A stretch of 64,000 nt of DNA, from the NCBI RefSeq assembly GCF_001466725.1, contig NZ_CP013650.1:1364001-1428000 (forward strand), given 5' to 3'. This document shows positions 15,994 through 24,587 of the stretch, in pieces; position 1 is the first letter of the stretch, and each line of letters starts with the position of its first letter. This DNA comes from Lacimicrobium alkaliphilum (GTDB lineage: Bacteria > Pseudomonadota > Gammaproteobacteria > Enterobacterales > Alteromonadaceae). Position numbers and translations under genes: made by a program. The notes below the pieces were generated by a model that saw only the letters and a program-made list of their open reading frames with translations, ran no database searches and had not been told where the DNA came from.

Positions 15994-16725
15994 TCAGAAC
16001 AGAAATGCCAGCACCTGCTTTTCGGCTCTGACCTGCTGGCCATACTCTGCAAATAATCTTTCATCCAGTAGTGCGTTATCAAGCTTGTATTCGGGCTTAT
16101 GTTGCTCAAGGTAGGCCAGCAGTTGCTGTTCAATTTGCCCTTTATGGTAATCCAGTATGCGCTGCTTACTGCCGTTGATATAAAGTTTCAGGTATTGGCT
16201 GAGATCGCCGTACAGACTGTTTTCCAGCATACTCATGGCGCTACTGATACTCAGATCAATACCCAGATTCACCATGCTGCTCAGGGGCCCGGGTAGCAGT
16301 TTTGTGAAAACCTCTCTGGCATCTTTGACCGCGGCATAATTGTCTTTAACCAGATGGGTTTGCAGTAACCTGATATTTTTGGCGCGGAGCATGCCCTGAG
16401 GTTTGTCAAAGGTGGGTGAGGCGCAAAGCGTAATCAGCAGATGTGCCTGATAAAGCGGGTTACCCAGAACGTCGACTTTAAATTCGCACAGCAATGCCGT
16501 TTGTATCTGGTCATCACCAGGCAGACTGGTAGTGGCTTCAATGACGTTAATGCGCCCCTTACCATTGGGAATACTGATACTGAAGTGCAGCGGAAGGTGG
16601 GGTTTTAGCATGGCATCGAGTTCAGCTTTATTCATTTCTACACGGCGCAATCTGCCCAGCCGTACCATCAGACTCAACAGCCAGTACTTTAACCTGCCAA
16701 AGCGCCCCGACTCCATGCGTATCAC
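15994..16725 (-). CDS. Uncharacterised protein, possibly YceB/DUF1439-like
   Basis: The 243-residue product starts with a basic, weakly hydrophobic stretch (about 11-22) that could be an uncleaved anchor. A soluble alpha/beta domain follows. The order of elements (beta-rich N half with SISIPNGKGRINVIEA, then SPTFDKPQGMLRAKNIRLL, then a helical segment and a C-terminal basic/hydrophobic tail) reminds me of YceB-like periplasmic proteins, but the match is weak and there is no lipobox. It is convergent with the DUF4156 gene. I give no function. Confidence 0.65.
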   Translation of the reverse strand: MIRMESGRFGRLKYWLLSLMVRLGRLRRVEMNKAELDAMLKPHLPLHFSISIPNGKGRINVIEATTSLPGDDQIQTALLCEFKVDVLGNPLYQAHLLITLCASPTFDKPQGMLRAKNIRLLQTHLVKDNYAAVKDAREVFTKLLPGPLSSMVNLGIDLSISSAMSMLENSLYGDLSQYLKLYINGSKQRILDYHKGQIEQQLLAYLEQHKPEYKLDNALLDERLFAEYGQQVRAEKQVLAFLF

Positions 16726-16915
16726 TGTTTGTTGTCCCCACTCGTTTTACCGACTAAGCCACTGTTATCAATAAATAAATTATATAAAAAGTGGATCTTT
16801 GACCCATTATCAACAATATTTTAATGCACTTGGCCTGATCCAGCTCCCATCATACGGGATTGCACCCGGAATCCGGTAGTCGTTCAACAATAAACACAAC
16901 AAAGGTGGTTGATTT
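16726..16915. promoter_or_regulatory. Divergent promoter region before the HMG-CoA reductase gene
   Basis: This 190-bp AT-rich stretch should hold promoters for the gene on each side. TTGACC at about 16799 followed by an AT-rich tract near 16816-16822 is the best plus-strand candidate, but the spacing (15-16 bp) and the -10 are poor, so I do not fix a start point. Confidence 0.25.
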
Positions 16916-18460
16916 ATGTTTATTCCAAGCATGCTGCTAAAGCAACTCTATAACAGAGGCTCGCTGGTGAATACCGGTGATGGTGTCAGGTTTATGCTCA
17001 AGAACCGCTTAAAAGACGCCCATGTGACCGAAATAAGCGAGGTTCGTATTGGTGATAAAACAATTCCCGAGCAGCAAATCAGTCTGCAACTGGCTGACGG
17101 GCAGAAAATGTCACTGAAAGAGTTTAATGAAATTGGCAGTTACGACTTCCCCCTGAAGAGCAGCATTGCCGTGTTTATTCATCAGTGCCAGCCACTTCCC
17201 AGACAGAAACACGCGGTTTTTGTAAGCTTTAAGGCTTCACCCTTTGGCACCCTTAAGTTTGAAGTGGAAGATGTGGTTACCGAGGATAAGGTGGCTGAGA
17301 ACAAGATTCCCCGTGACGAAATGGACGACTATGGCGAGTCAATTATAAAAACCCGTCAGCAGTATTTTGAGAAGTTCAGCGGTGCGAAGATCAACCATGT
17401 GGGCAAGTATTCTATCGACCCCCAACAGTTGCATGGCAATATTGAGCATTTTATTGGTGTGGCGCAGGTGCCTATAGGCATAGCGGGTCCCTTTACCATC
17501 AACGGAGAACATGCTCAGGGAGAATTTATGATCCCGCTGGCGACTACTGAAGGCACATTGGTAGCGTCCTACAACCGGGGCATGAAATTACTGAATATGA
17601 GTGGCGGTGTAAAATCCACCGTAGTGGATGATGCCATGCAAAGAGCTCCGGTATTTGTATTTGAAGATGCCAGGGGAGCCAGGGATTTTGTCCAGTGGGT
17701 GAAGAATAACTTTGAGACCATCAAGGCCGAAGCCGAATCCACTACCTCTGTGGGTAAGCTCACCTATATCGATAATTTTCTGTCGAATAAATTTGCCTTC
17801 TTGCGTTTTAACTTCAAAACCGGTGACGCCGCAGGGCAGAACATGGTAGGTCGCGCCACCTTTGCGGCCTGTGGCTGGATCCTTGACCATTACGAAGGTA
17901 TTAAAAACTTTTATCTGGAATCTAATTTTGCCACCGATAAAAAGGCATCTCATATAAATATCATGCGCACCCGTGGTAAAAGGGTGACAGCCGAAGTGAC
18001 GATAAAACGGGAGCATCTGCTACAGGTGATGCGGGTGGATCCGCGGCAAATTGATTACCATGGCCGGGTCGCCGGCGTGGGCTCTTTTCTGTCAGGTGTT
18101 AATAACACAGGGCTGCACTCACCCAATGGCATTACCGCCATGTTTATTGCCACCGGCCAGGATGTGGCCAATGTCTCGGAATCTTCTGCCGCCATTCTCT
18201 ACTCTGAACTGACCAGTGAAGGAGACTTGTATCTTTCTATCACCATCCCGTCGCTGATTGTCGCCACCCATGGTGGTGGCACCGGCATAGGCACCCAGCG
18301 GGAGTGTCTGGAACTGCTGGGATGCCATGGCAAAGGAACAGTCAATAAGTTTGCAGAGATTGTAGCGGCAGTGGTACTGGCAGGGGAAATTTCATTGGCA
18401 TCTGCTATTTCATCTTCGGATTGGGTCTCATCCCATGAGCAATACGGCAGGAACAGATAG
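16916..18460 (+). CDS. Hydroxymethylglutaryl-CoA reductase, class I type, with extra N-terminal domain
   Basis: The 514-residue product shows the HMG-CoA reductase catalytic set: ATTEGTLVASYNRG with Glu212, GDAAGQNMV (303-311), the DKK box NFATDKKASHIN with Lys342, GQDVANV with Asp416, the glycine loop HGGGTGIGTQ (452-461), and a C-terminal His507 in SSHEQYGRNR, which resembles the SHM-HNRS end of class I enzymes. It reduces HMG-CoA to mevalonate with NAD(P)H. The first 130 residues are not part of the catalytic domain and I do not recognise them. No other mevalonate-pathway gene is in the window, and the next gene is a GMC oxidoreductase. Gammaproteobacteria normally make isoprenoids through MEP, so the role here is open. 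Confidence 0.9.
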   Translation: MFIPSMLLKQLYNRGSLVNTGDGVRFMLKNRLKDAHVTEISEVRIGDKTIPEQQISLQLADGQKMSLKEFNEIGSYDFPLKSSIAVFIHQCQPLPRQKHAVFVSFKASPFGTLKFEVEDVVTEDKVAENKIPRDEMDDYGESIIKTRQQYFEKFSGAKINHVGKYSIDPQQLHGNIEHFIGVAQVPIGIAGPFTINGEHAQGEFMIPLATTEGTLVASYNRGMKLLNMSGGVKSTVVDDAMQRAPVFVFEDARGARDFVQWVKNNFETIKAEAESTTSVGKLTYIDNFLSNKFAFLRFNFKTGDAAGQNMVGRATFAACGWILDHYEGIKNFYLESNFATDKKASHINIMRTRGKRVTAEVTIKREHLLQVMRVDPRQIDYHGRVAGVGSFLSGVNNTGLHSPNGITAMFIATGQDVANVSESSAAILYSELTSEGDLYLSITIPSLIVATHGGGTGIGTQRECLELLGCHGKGTVNKFAEIVAAVVLAGEISLASAISSSDWVSSHEQYGRNR

Positions 18461-18547
18461 CGATAAAGGTACTGGTTTTCTAATTCCTGATTCACTGGTA
18501 CGATGTGTTGATTGGCGGGTGTTCCGCGCAGGCAGATTGGCAGCATT

Positions 18548-20161
18548 GTGGCAGTGACAGACTTAAAAGACTTTGACTATATCGTAGTAGGGGGCGGGTC
18601 AGCCGGTGCTGCACTGGCGGCAAGGCTATCTGAAGATCCTGCCTGTCAGGTATGCCTGCTCGAAGCCGGTGTGCCTGACAACAATCCGTTGATCCATATT
18701 CCTTTCGGCCTGGCCCTGTTGACCCGCTTCAAATCAATCAACTGGAATTATTACACGCAGCCTCAACAACATCTGGATCAGCGTCAGCTCTACTGGCCGA
18801 GGGGAAAAACCCTGGGGGGATCGAGCTCTATTAATGCCATGTGCTATATCCGTGGCGCGAAAGAGGATTATGATCACTGGCAGCAACTGGGTGCTTCGGG
18901 CTGGGACTGGCAGTCGGTATTGCCTTACTTTAAAAAATCCGAGGATCAGCAGCATGGTGAAGATCCCTTCCATGGCGTTGGTGGCCCACTGGCAGTAAGT
19001 GATCTGCGCTATCTGAGCCCGATAACCGAACGTTTTATTCAGGCCGGAAAATCGGTGGGCCTGAAGCATTTGCAGGATTTTAACCGGGATAATCGCGAAG
19101 GGATTGGTGCCTATCAGGTCACCCAGAAAAATGGCCAGCGCTGTTCTTCGGCAAAGGCCTATCTCAGCGACGTCAAAAACCGTGAGAACCTGCATATCAT
19201 TACCCGAGCAGCCGTGCGTCGCATCCTGTTCGAGAAGTGTCGTGCCACCGGCGTTGAGTTACATTCAGATATCGGAACAAAAACGCTCACTGCCAGCAGG
19301 GAAGTGCTGTTATGTGCCGGTGCTATCAACAGCCCGCAGTTGTTAATGCTGTCCGGTATCGGTCCTGCACAACATTTACGGGAATGCGGTATCGAGCCGC
19401 TGATGGATTTACCTGGGGTGGGGCAAAATTTACAGGACCACCTGGACGCCATTGTGCAATATCAATGTAAAGGTGCCGGTGGTTACGGCCTGACCCTGAG
19501 AGCTCTGCCTGGGTATCTGCGCGCCGGTTGGCAATACCTGTTTGACCGCAAAGGGTTATTGACCAGCAATATCGCCGAGGCAGGAGGGTTTGCCTCTACC
19601 TCAAAAGCCGGCGGAATACCGGATATTCAGTTTCACTTCTTACCCGCCATATTAAAAGAGCATGGCAAAACGCTGGTGGGGGGCTATGGCTTTGGTTTGC
19701 ATGTGTGCTGTTTATATCCAAAGAGCCGTGGTCAGATCCGTCTGAATAAGGCCAGCCCGTGGGCGCAGCCGCTGATTGATCCTAACTATCTTGAGCACCC
19801 TGATGACCGCCAGGTGATGCTCGAAGGGGTAAAACTGGCACGCAGAATACTGGAGGATGACATTTTTGCTGATGTACAGGGTACAGAAATGCTGCCGGGC
19901 CAGAATGTCGTTGATGACGAAGGGGTACTGAGTTTTATCCGGGAGCATGCTGAGACCATTTATCATCCTGTTGGTACCTGCCGAATGGGCAGTATCGATG
20001 ATCCTATGACCGTGGTCGGCCCTAATCTGAAAGTAAAGGGCATTGAAGGTTTAAGGGTGATCGATGCTTCTGTTATGCCGACCCTGATCGGTGGCAATAC
20101 CAATGCGCCTGTGATTATGATCGCTGAAAAAGCGGCGGATATGATTCGTCTCGGTGATTGA
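18548..20161 (+). CDS. GMC family FAD-dependent oxidoreductase
   Basis: The product has the GMC layout: FAD-binding YIVVGGGSAGAALAARLSED near the N-terminus, PROSITE-like signature PRGKTLGGSSSINAMCYIRG (about 82-101), second signature GAINSPQLLMLSGIGP, and the C-terminal catalytic HPVGTCRMG and NTNAPVIMIAEKAAD, where the His and Asn pair acts on the alcohol. It looks most like the AlkJ/choline-dehydrogenase branch and should oxidise an alcohol to an aldehyde. The start is uncertain; I use GTG at 18548, with another GTG at 18554 and a TTG at 18512 in frame. It follows the HMG-CoA reductase gene by 87 bp, possibly in one transcript. Confidence 0.9.
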   Translation: MAVTDLKDFDYIVVGGGSAGAALAARLSEDPACQVCLLEAGVPDNNPLIHIPFGLALLTRFKSINWNYYTQPQQHLDQRQLYWPRGKTLGGSSSINAMCYIRGAKEDYDHWQQLGASGWDWQSVLPYFKKSEDQQHGEDPFHGVGGPLAVSDLRYLSPITERFIQAGKSVGLKHLQDFNRDNREGIGAYQVTQKNGQRCSSAKAYLSDVKNRENLHIITRAAVRRILFEKCRATGVELHSDIGTKTLTASREVLLCAGAINSPQLLMLSGIGPAQHLRECGIEPLMDLPGVGQNLQDHLDAIVQYQCKGAGGYGLTLRALPGYLRAGWQYLFDRKGLLTSNIAEAGGFASTSKAGGIPDIQFHFLPAILKEHGKTLVGGYGFGLHVCCLYPKSRGQIRLNKASPWAQPLIDPNYLEHPDDRQVMLEGVKLARRILEDDIFADVQGTEMLPGQNVVDDEGVLSFIREHAETIYHPVGTCRMGSIDDPMTVVGPNLKVKGIEGLRVIDASVMPTLIGGNTNAPVIMIAEKAADMIRLGD

Positions 20162-20216
20162 TTCTTTAAATACAGCGACTTATCCGCACGCTATTAGTAG
20201 ATCCTTGTACTAGAAT

Positions 20217-20244
20217 TTGAAATTTACCTGCTAAAGAGTACAAT
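20217..20244 (+). promoter_or_regulatory. Promoter of fadI-fadJ
   Basis: TTGAAA (20217-20222), a 16-bp spacer and TACAAT (20239-20244) form a good sigma-70 promoter. The start point would fall near 20250, immediately in front of the FadR-type operator. Confidence 0.65.
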
Positions 20245-20252
20245 CACCACCT

Positions 20253-20269
20253 AACAGGTCAGACCACTA
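20253..20269. promoter_or_regulatory. FadR-type operator
   Basis: The sequence AACAGGTCAGACCACTA, read on the other strand as TAGTGGTCTGACCTGTT, keeps the core TGGTC-N-GACC and the GTT end of the FadR consensus. It sits just downstream of the predicted transcription start, a location where a bound repressor blocks initiation, and 15 bases before the fadI start. This implies repression of fadIJ that is relieved by long-chain acyl-CoA. No fadR gene is in the window. Confidence 0.75.
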
Positions 20270-20283
20270 TATAAGGATCTTTT

Positions 20284-21609
20284 ATGCCTACCAGCAAAAA
20301 ATCAGCTGCACCCCGTGTGGCGACCCAAAAAGGCGATCGCATAGCCATTGTCAGCGGATTACGCACCCCTTTTGCGAAGATGGCCACCTACTTTCACGGT
20401 GTTCCGGCCGTCGATCTCGGCAAAATGGTGGTCAATGAAATGTTGGTCAGGGCTAATGTCGACCCTAAGCTGGTAGAACAACTGGTCTATGGGCAGGTCG
20501 TGCAAATGCCCGAAGCGCCGAATATTGCCAGAGAAATCGTACTGGGTACCGGCATGTCGGTACATACCGATGCTTATAGTGTTTCCAGGGCCTGTGCGAC
20601 AAGTTTTCAGGCTACAGTCAACATTGCCGAGTCGATGATGGCGGGCAATATTCAGGTGGGGCTGGCTGGTGGTGCCGATTCTACTTCCGTGTCGCCTATC
20701 GGGGTTTCAAAGAATCTGGCCAGGGCTCTGGTGGATCTGCAAAAAACTAAAACACTGGGGCAGAAGTGGAATGTGATCAAGCGTCTTGGCTTTAAAGATC
20801 TGTTACCCGTACCGCCGGCTGTGGCGGAGTATTCTACCGGGCTTTCTATGGGGGATACGGCTGAACAGATGGCTAAAACCCATCAAATCAGTCGCGAAGA
20901 TCAGGATGCGCTGGCGCATCGCTCTCACAGAAATGCAGCGAAAAGCTGGGAGGAGGGCAAACTCAAAGACGAAGTGATGACCGCCTATGCCGAACCCTAT
21001 AAAGGCGCGCTGGAGCAGGATAATAATGTGCGCTTCGACTCCAAACTGGAAAGCTACGCCAAGTTGCGACCTGTGTTTGACCGTAAATACGGTACCGTGA
21101 CTGCTGCCAATGCGACGCCGCTGACCGATGGCGCTTCGGCAGTGCTGATGATGACAGAGAGCCGCGCCAAAGAATTGGGCTATACGCCGCTGGGCTATAT
21201 TCGCAGTTACGCGTTTTCGGCCATAGATGTGTGGCACGATATGCTGATGGGGCCCTCCTACGCCACGCCCATCGCCCTGGACCGGGCAGGCATGACCTTA
21301 AAGGATCTGACCCTGATCGAGATGCATGAAGCCTTTGCTGCACAAACTCTGGCCAACATAAAAATGTTTGCCAGTAATACCTTTGCAAAGGAAAAGCTCG
21401 GGCGGAACAAGGCCACCGGCGAAATTGATATGGATAAATTTAATGTGATGGGCAGCTCTATCGCTTATGGCCATCCCTTTGCTGCTACCGGTACAAGAAT
21501 GATTACCCAAATGTTAAATGAACTGAATCGTCGTGGCGGCGGAACCGGTCTGGTTACCGCCTGTGCTGCAGGGGGCCTGGGGGCTGCCATGATTCTGGAA
21601 ACGGAATAA
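20284..21609 (+). CDS. fadI: 3-ketoacyl-CoA thiolase FadI
   Basis: This 441-residue thiolase is of the FadI type. The acyl-accepting Cys is Cys104 in [12 protein letters not shown]; the catalytic His is in [15 protein letters not shown] near the C-terminus, and the second Cys lies in [15 protein letters not shown]. It cleaves 3-ketoacyl-CoA with CoA to acetyl-CoA and a shortened acyl-CoA, in complex with FadJ. The length equals that of known FadI and exceeds FadA (about 387 residues), which separates the two. RBS: AAGGATC before the ATG at 20284. FadJ follows after 10 bases. Confidence 0.95.
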   Translation: MPTSKKSAAPRVATQKGDRIAIVSGLRTPFAKMATYFHGVPAVDLGKMVVNEMLVRANVDPKLVEQLVYGQVVQMPEAPNIAREIVLGTGMSVHTDAYSVSRACATSFQATVNIAESMMAGNIQVGLAGGADSTSVSPIGVSKNLARALVDLQKTKTLGQKWNVIKRLGFKDLLPVPPAVAEYSTGLSMGDTAEQMAKTHQISREDQDALAHRSHRNAAKSWEEGKLKDEVMTAYAEPYKGALEQDNNVRFDSKLESYAKLRPVFDRKYGTVTAANATPLTDGASAVLMMTESRAKELGYTPLGYIRSYAFSAIDVWHDMLMGPSYATPIALDRAGMTLKDLTLIEMHEAFAAQTLANIKMFASNTFAKEKLGRNKATGEIDMDKFNVMGSSIAYGHPFAATGTRMITQMLNELNRRGGGTGLVTACAAGGLGAAMILETE

Positions 21610-21619
21610 GGAGGCAATA

Positions 21620-23740
21620 ATGTCAACAAATAAGAGTGCGTTTAGTTTATCGCGTCGTGAAGACGGTATTGCCATCCTGACCATGGATGTACCCGGTGAA
21701 AGCATGAACACCCTCAAGGCCGAATTCGCCGAGCAAATATCCGAACAACTGGATGAAATTGATAAAGATCCGGGCGTTAAGGGGCTGGTCGTTGCCAGTG
21801 GCAAATCCGGCTCTTTTGTCGCTGGGGCTGATATCAGCATGTTAGCTGACTGCCAGTCCGCCGAGGATGCAGAAGAGTTGTCCCGCTCCGGTCAGCAGAT
21901 GTTCCAGCGTATCGAAAATATGAAAATTCCGGTGGTGGCGGCAATTCATGGCCCCGCCTTAGGCGGAGGACTGGAACTGGCTCTGTGCTGTCACTATCGC
22001 ATCTGCAGTGATGAAGATAAGACCGCCATGGGCCTGCCGGAAGTGCAGTTAGGTTTGTTGCCGGGCTCCGGTGGTACTCAACGTTTGCCGAAACTTATTG
22101 GCATACAGAAAGCCATGACCATGATGCTGACGGGTAAACAGCTGAGGCCTAAACAGGCGAAGCGGGATGGTCTGGTGGATGATGCGGTGCCGCTGTCAAT
22201 TTTGATGGATGTAGCGGTGCAGTTTGCTAAAAAACGCAAGCCCAATCGTGAAGGGCCCAAACTCAGCCTGATGAATCAGGTTCTTGAACGCACCCCCTTT
22301 GGGCGTAACTTTTTGTTTAAGCAGGCGCGCAAGAAGACGCTGACTAAGACCCGCGGCAATTACCCAGCCCCTGAGCGCATCATTGACTGCATAGAGGCAG
22401 GGGTCAGTGGCTCCAGAGGCTATGAGAAAGAAGCCCGCTATTTTGGTCAGTTGGTGATGACACCGGAATCAAAACAGTTACGCAATATCTTCTTTGCTAC
22501 CACCGAAATGAAGAAAGAAACCGGTGTTGAAGGGGTTGAACCTGGGTCATTGCACAGAACAGCGGTGCTTGGTGGCGGCCTGATGGGGGGCGGAATAGCC
22601 TATGTCACCGCGACTAAAGCCGGTTTACCGGTGCGGATCAAAGACATACGCTCCGAAGGTATCGCCAATGCCATCAAATACAGCTATGACCTGCTGATTA
22701 AGAAGGTCAAACGGCGCTTTATGCGTAAATCAGAAATGCAGAAGCAATTGTCACTGCTGACAGGCAGCACGGATTATTCCGGTTTTAAGAATGTGGATAT
22801 TGTGATCGAAGCGGTATTTGAAGATCTCAAACTTAAGCAACAGATGGTGGCCGATATCGAAGAAAATTGTCATGAAAAGACGATTTTTGCTACTAATACC
22901 TCTTCCATCCCGATTGGCAAAATCGCCGCTGAGGCAAAAAGGCCTGAGCAGGTGATTGGACTGCACTACTTTTCACCCGTGGATAAAATGCCGTTGGCAG
23001 AGGTGATTCCTCATCCGGGAACAGACGATCAGACTATTTCCACCACAGTAGATTTTGCCCGTAAGCAGGGCAAGACACCGATAGTGGTAAAGGACGGCGC
23101 AGGGTTCTATGTTAACCGTATTCTTGCACCCTATATGAACGAGGCGGCTAACGTGCTGCTAAGCGGTGAGCCCATTGAGCAGATAGATAAAGCATTACTC
23201 AACTTTGGTTTTCCGGTTGGCCCGATGAAATTGTTGGATGAAGTGGGAATTGATATCGGTGCCAAGATTTCTCCCATACTGGTAGAAGAACTGGGCGACA
23301 GGTTTAAGGCGCCTGATGCGTTTGACAAGCTGTTAGCCGACGACCGTAAGGGTAAAAAGAATAAGAAGGGCCTGTATCTCTACAGCGGTAAGAAGCCAGG
23401 CAAGGAAGTGGATGAGTCTGTATACAGTTTGCTTGGTTTGTCACCTTCACAGCAATTCAGCCACGAGCAGATAGCCGAACGTTGTATTTTGCTGATGCTT
23501 AATGAAGCGGCAATGTGTCTGGATGAGGATGTGATTCGCAGTCCCAGGGACGGCGATATCGGCGCCATCTTCGGTATTGGCTTCCCACCGTTTTTGGGCG
23601 GCCCATTCAGATATATGGATAGCCTGGGAATCGATCATGTGGTGGCAAGGCTGGAACATTACCAGGGGCTCTATGGTGACCGCTTTGCTCCAGCCGCATC
23701 ACTCAGGAGCATGGCCGATGAGGGAAAAGGTTTTTACTAG
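21620..23740 (+). CDS. fadJ: Fatty acid oxidation complex subunit alpha FadJ
   Basis: This 706-residue bifunctional enzyme has an N-terminal enoyl-CoA hydratase domain with the oxyanion pieces [11 protein letters not shown] and [14 protein letters not shown] and the catalytic-Glu region [21 protein letters not shown] 3-hydroxyacyl-CoA dehydrogenase follows, with the NAD loop [16 protein letters not shown] (about residue 316) and the motif [17 protein letters not shown], then two C-terminal dehydrogenase domains. It hydrates trans-2-enoyl-CoA and oxidises L-3-hydroxyacyl-CoA. The pairing with fadI in the order I-J matches the anaerobic beta-oxidation complex. RBS AGGAGG lies 7 bases before the ATG. 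Confidence 0.95.
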   Translation: MSTNKSAFSLSRREDGIAILTMDVPGESMNTLKAEFAEQISEQLDEIDKDPGVKGLVVASGKSGSFVAGADISMLADCQSAEDAEELSRSGQQMFQRIENMKIPVVAAIHGPALGGGLELALCCHYRICSDEDKTAMGLPEVQLGLLPGSGGTQRLPKLIGIQKAMTMMLTGKQLRPKQAKRDGLVDDAVPLSILMDVAVQFAKKRKPNREGPKLSLMNQVLERTPFGRNFLFKQARKKTLTKTRGNYPAPERIIDCIEAGVSGSRGYEKEARYFGQLVMTPESKQLRNIFFATTEMKKETGVEGVEPGSLHRTAVLGGGLMGGGIAYVTATKAGLPVRIKDIRSEGIANAIKYSYDLLIKKVKRRFMRKSEMQKQLSLLTGSTDYSGFKNVDIVIEAVFEDLKLKQQMVADIEENCHEKTIFATNTSSIPIGKIAAEAKRPEQVIGLHYFSPVDKMPLAEVIPHPGTDDQTISTTVDFARKQGKTPIVVKDGAGFYVNRILAPYMNEAANVLLSGEPIEQIDKALLNFGFPVGPMKLLDEVGIDIGAKISPILVEELGDRFKAPDAFDKLLADDRKGKKNKKGLYLYSGKKPGKEVDESVYSLLGLSPSQQFSHEQIAERCILLMLNEAAMCLDEDVIRSPRDGDIGAIFGIGFPPFLGGPFRYMDSLGIDHVVARLEHYQGLYGDRFAPAASLRSMADEGKGFY

Positions 23741-23804
23741 CAACCTCTTCTTAACATAGCTTTAACGAATAAAGAACTAAAAAATAAGTTCGGATTGGTA
23801 TAAT

Positions 23805-23840
23805 AAGGCTGCCTGTGATCACACAGGCAGCCTTTTTCTT
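23805..23840 (+). terminator. Rho-independent terminator after fadJ
   Basis: AAGGCTGCCTGTG (23805-23817) pairs exactly with CACAGGCAGCCTT (23822-23834) around four bases, followed by a T-rich tail. It is 65 bp beyond the fadJ stop and just before the small membrane gene at 23847. Confidence 0.93.
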
Positions 23841-23846
23841 TTTCGG

Positions 23847-24053
23847 ATGCAGATTATGATTATCGGATTATTGGCCTGTCTGGTTTCGGCGTTATTTTGC
23901 TATGTAGAAAGTTTTCGCAGTGGCCTGAGTGCCAAACGCTGGGGATTGGCCGGGCTGGTGTTCGGGCCCCTGGTTTTGCCGCTGTTTAATGTAAAAAGAC
24001 GTATGGCGCTTCGCCGGGTGCGGAGTTTCAGCTGCGCTTATCTGCGAGCATAA
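23847..24053 (+). CDS. Small membrane protein
   Basis: The 68-residue product has a hydrophobic N-terminal helix (about 3-20) with a Cys, a short basic linker SGLSAKRWGL, a second hydrophobic part (about 34-47) and a basic tail KRRMALRRVRSF. The layout resembles conserved small inner-membrane proteins of Alteromonadales, but I do not recognise it by name. No RBS is evident, and a terminator stands directly in front, so its promoter must lie within or after the hairpin. A second ATG three codons in (23856) is possible. It is bounded by a second terminator at the stop codon. Confidence 0.55.
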   Translation: MQIMIIGLLACLVSALFCYVESFRSGLSAKRWGLAGLVFGPLVLPLFNVKRRMALRRVRSFSCAYLRA

Positions 24054-24080
24054 AAAAAGAGAGCCAGGCTCTCTTTTTTG
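24053..24080. terminator. Bidirectional terminator
   Basis: The A-rich arm AAAAAGAGAGCC and GGCTCTCTTTTT face each other with a one- or two-base loop, flanked by As on one side and Ts on the other. It can therefore stop the small membrane gene on the plus strand and the small exported-peptide gene on the minus strand. Confidence 0.85.
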
Positions 24081-24123
24081 AATTCTTCTGCTATTCAGGC
24101 AATCCCGAACAACAAGCTTTGCA

Positions 24124-24264
24124 TTATATGCGCACTGAACCTGGCTTCCAGATCTGGGTAGCAGGAGCCTGAGTCTGTACCTGCTTCTTGGCACCATCGG
24201 CCGCTTTATCAGCAACAGGGGCGGCAGTAGTCATAACAAGAGCCATTGCATAAGCTTTCAACAT
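24124..24264 (-). CDS. Small exported peptide of 46 residues
   Basis: The minus strand has ATG at 24264 preceded by TTGGAGAG with good spacing. The product has 46 codons: a short basic start, a hydrophobic/Ala stretch (MLKAYAMALVMTTAAPVA), then a polar, Lys/Gln-rich part (DKAADGAKKQVQTQ) and a short tail ending QIWKPGSVRI. The N-terminus reads as a signal sequence with cleavage around residue 18. The bidirectional terminator at 24053-24080 lies downstream. I do not know a family. Good RBS, signal-like start and terminator make it more likely than not to be a real gene. Confidence 0.6.
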   Translation of the reverse strand: MLKAYAMALVMTTAAPVADKAADGAKKQVQTQAPATQIWKPGSVRI

Positions 24265-24587
24265 GATTTCTCTCCAATCGGGTTAATTATTCTTAACAGC
24301 TGTTGTCAGCTGCCGGCAAATACATAGCGAAAGCTGTGCCAGGTGTTGTAACTTATTGAAATGTATACAAAGGTATGGTTATCAGGGTTGCATTTTTTAA
24401 AGCTGTCAAAATCCCGTCAGTGACGCTAATCCTGTTCAGGCGCGCAATGGCAACGGTTTGACTCCTATGATGATTTTTCTCAGAGGCAAAGTATTTCAGG
24501 GGGAGGGATGAAAAGTGGCTGATGCGGCAAGGTTTGACCGCTTTGTCAGAAGCAATAGCAGAGGAAATCCGGGAGCCCGGTATCAGT
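24265..24587. other. Intergenic region with no supported gene
   Basis: This 323-bp stretch lies between the small exported-peptide gene and the end of the large signalling gene, both on the minus strand. It must hold the promoter of the former; TTGCCG followed 17 bases later by TTAAGA on the minus strand (around 24290-24318) is a weak candidate. I see no terminator for the large gene and no RNA gene. Confidence 0.4.
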
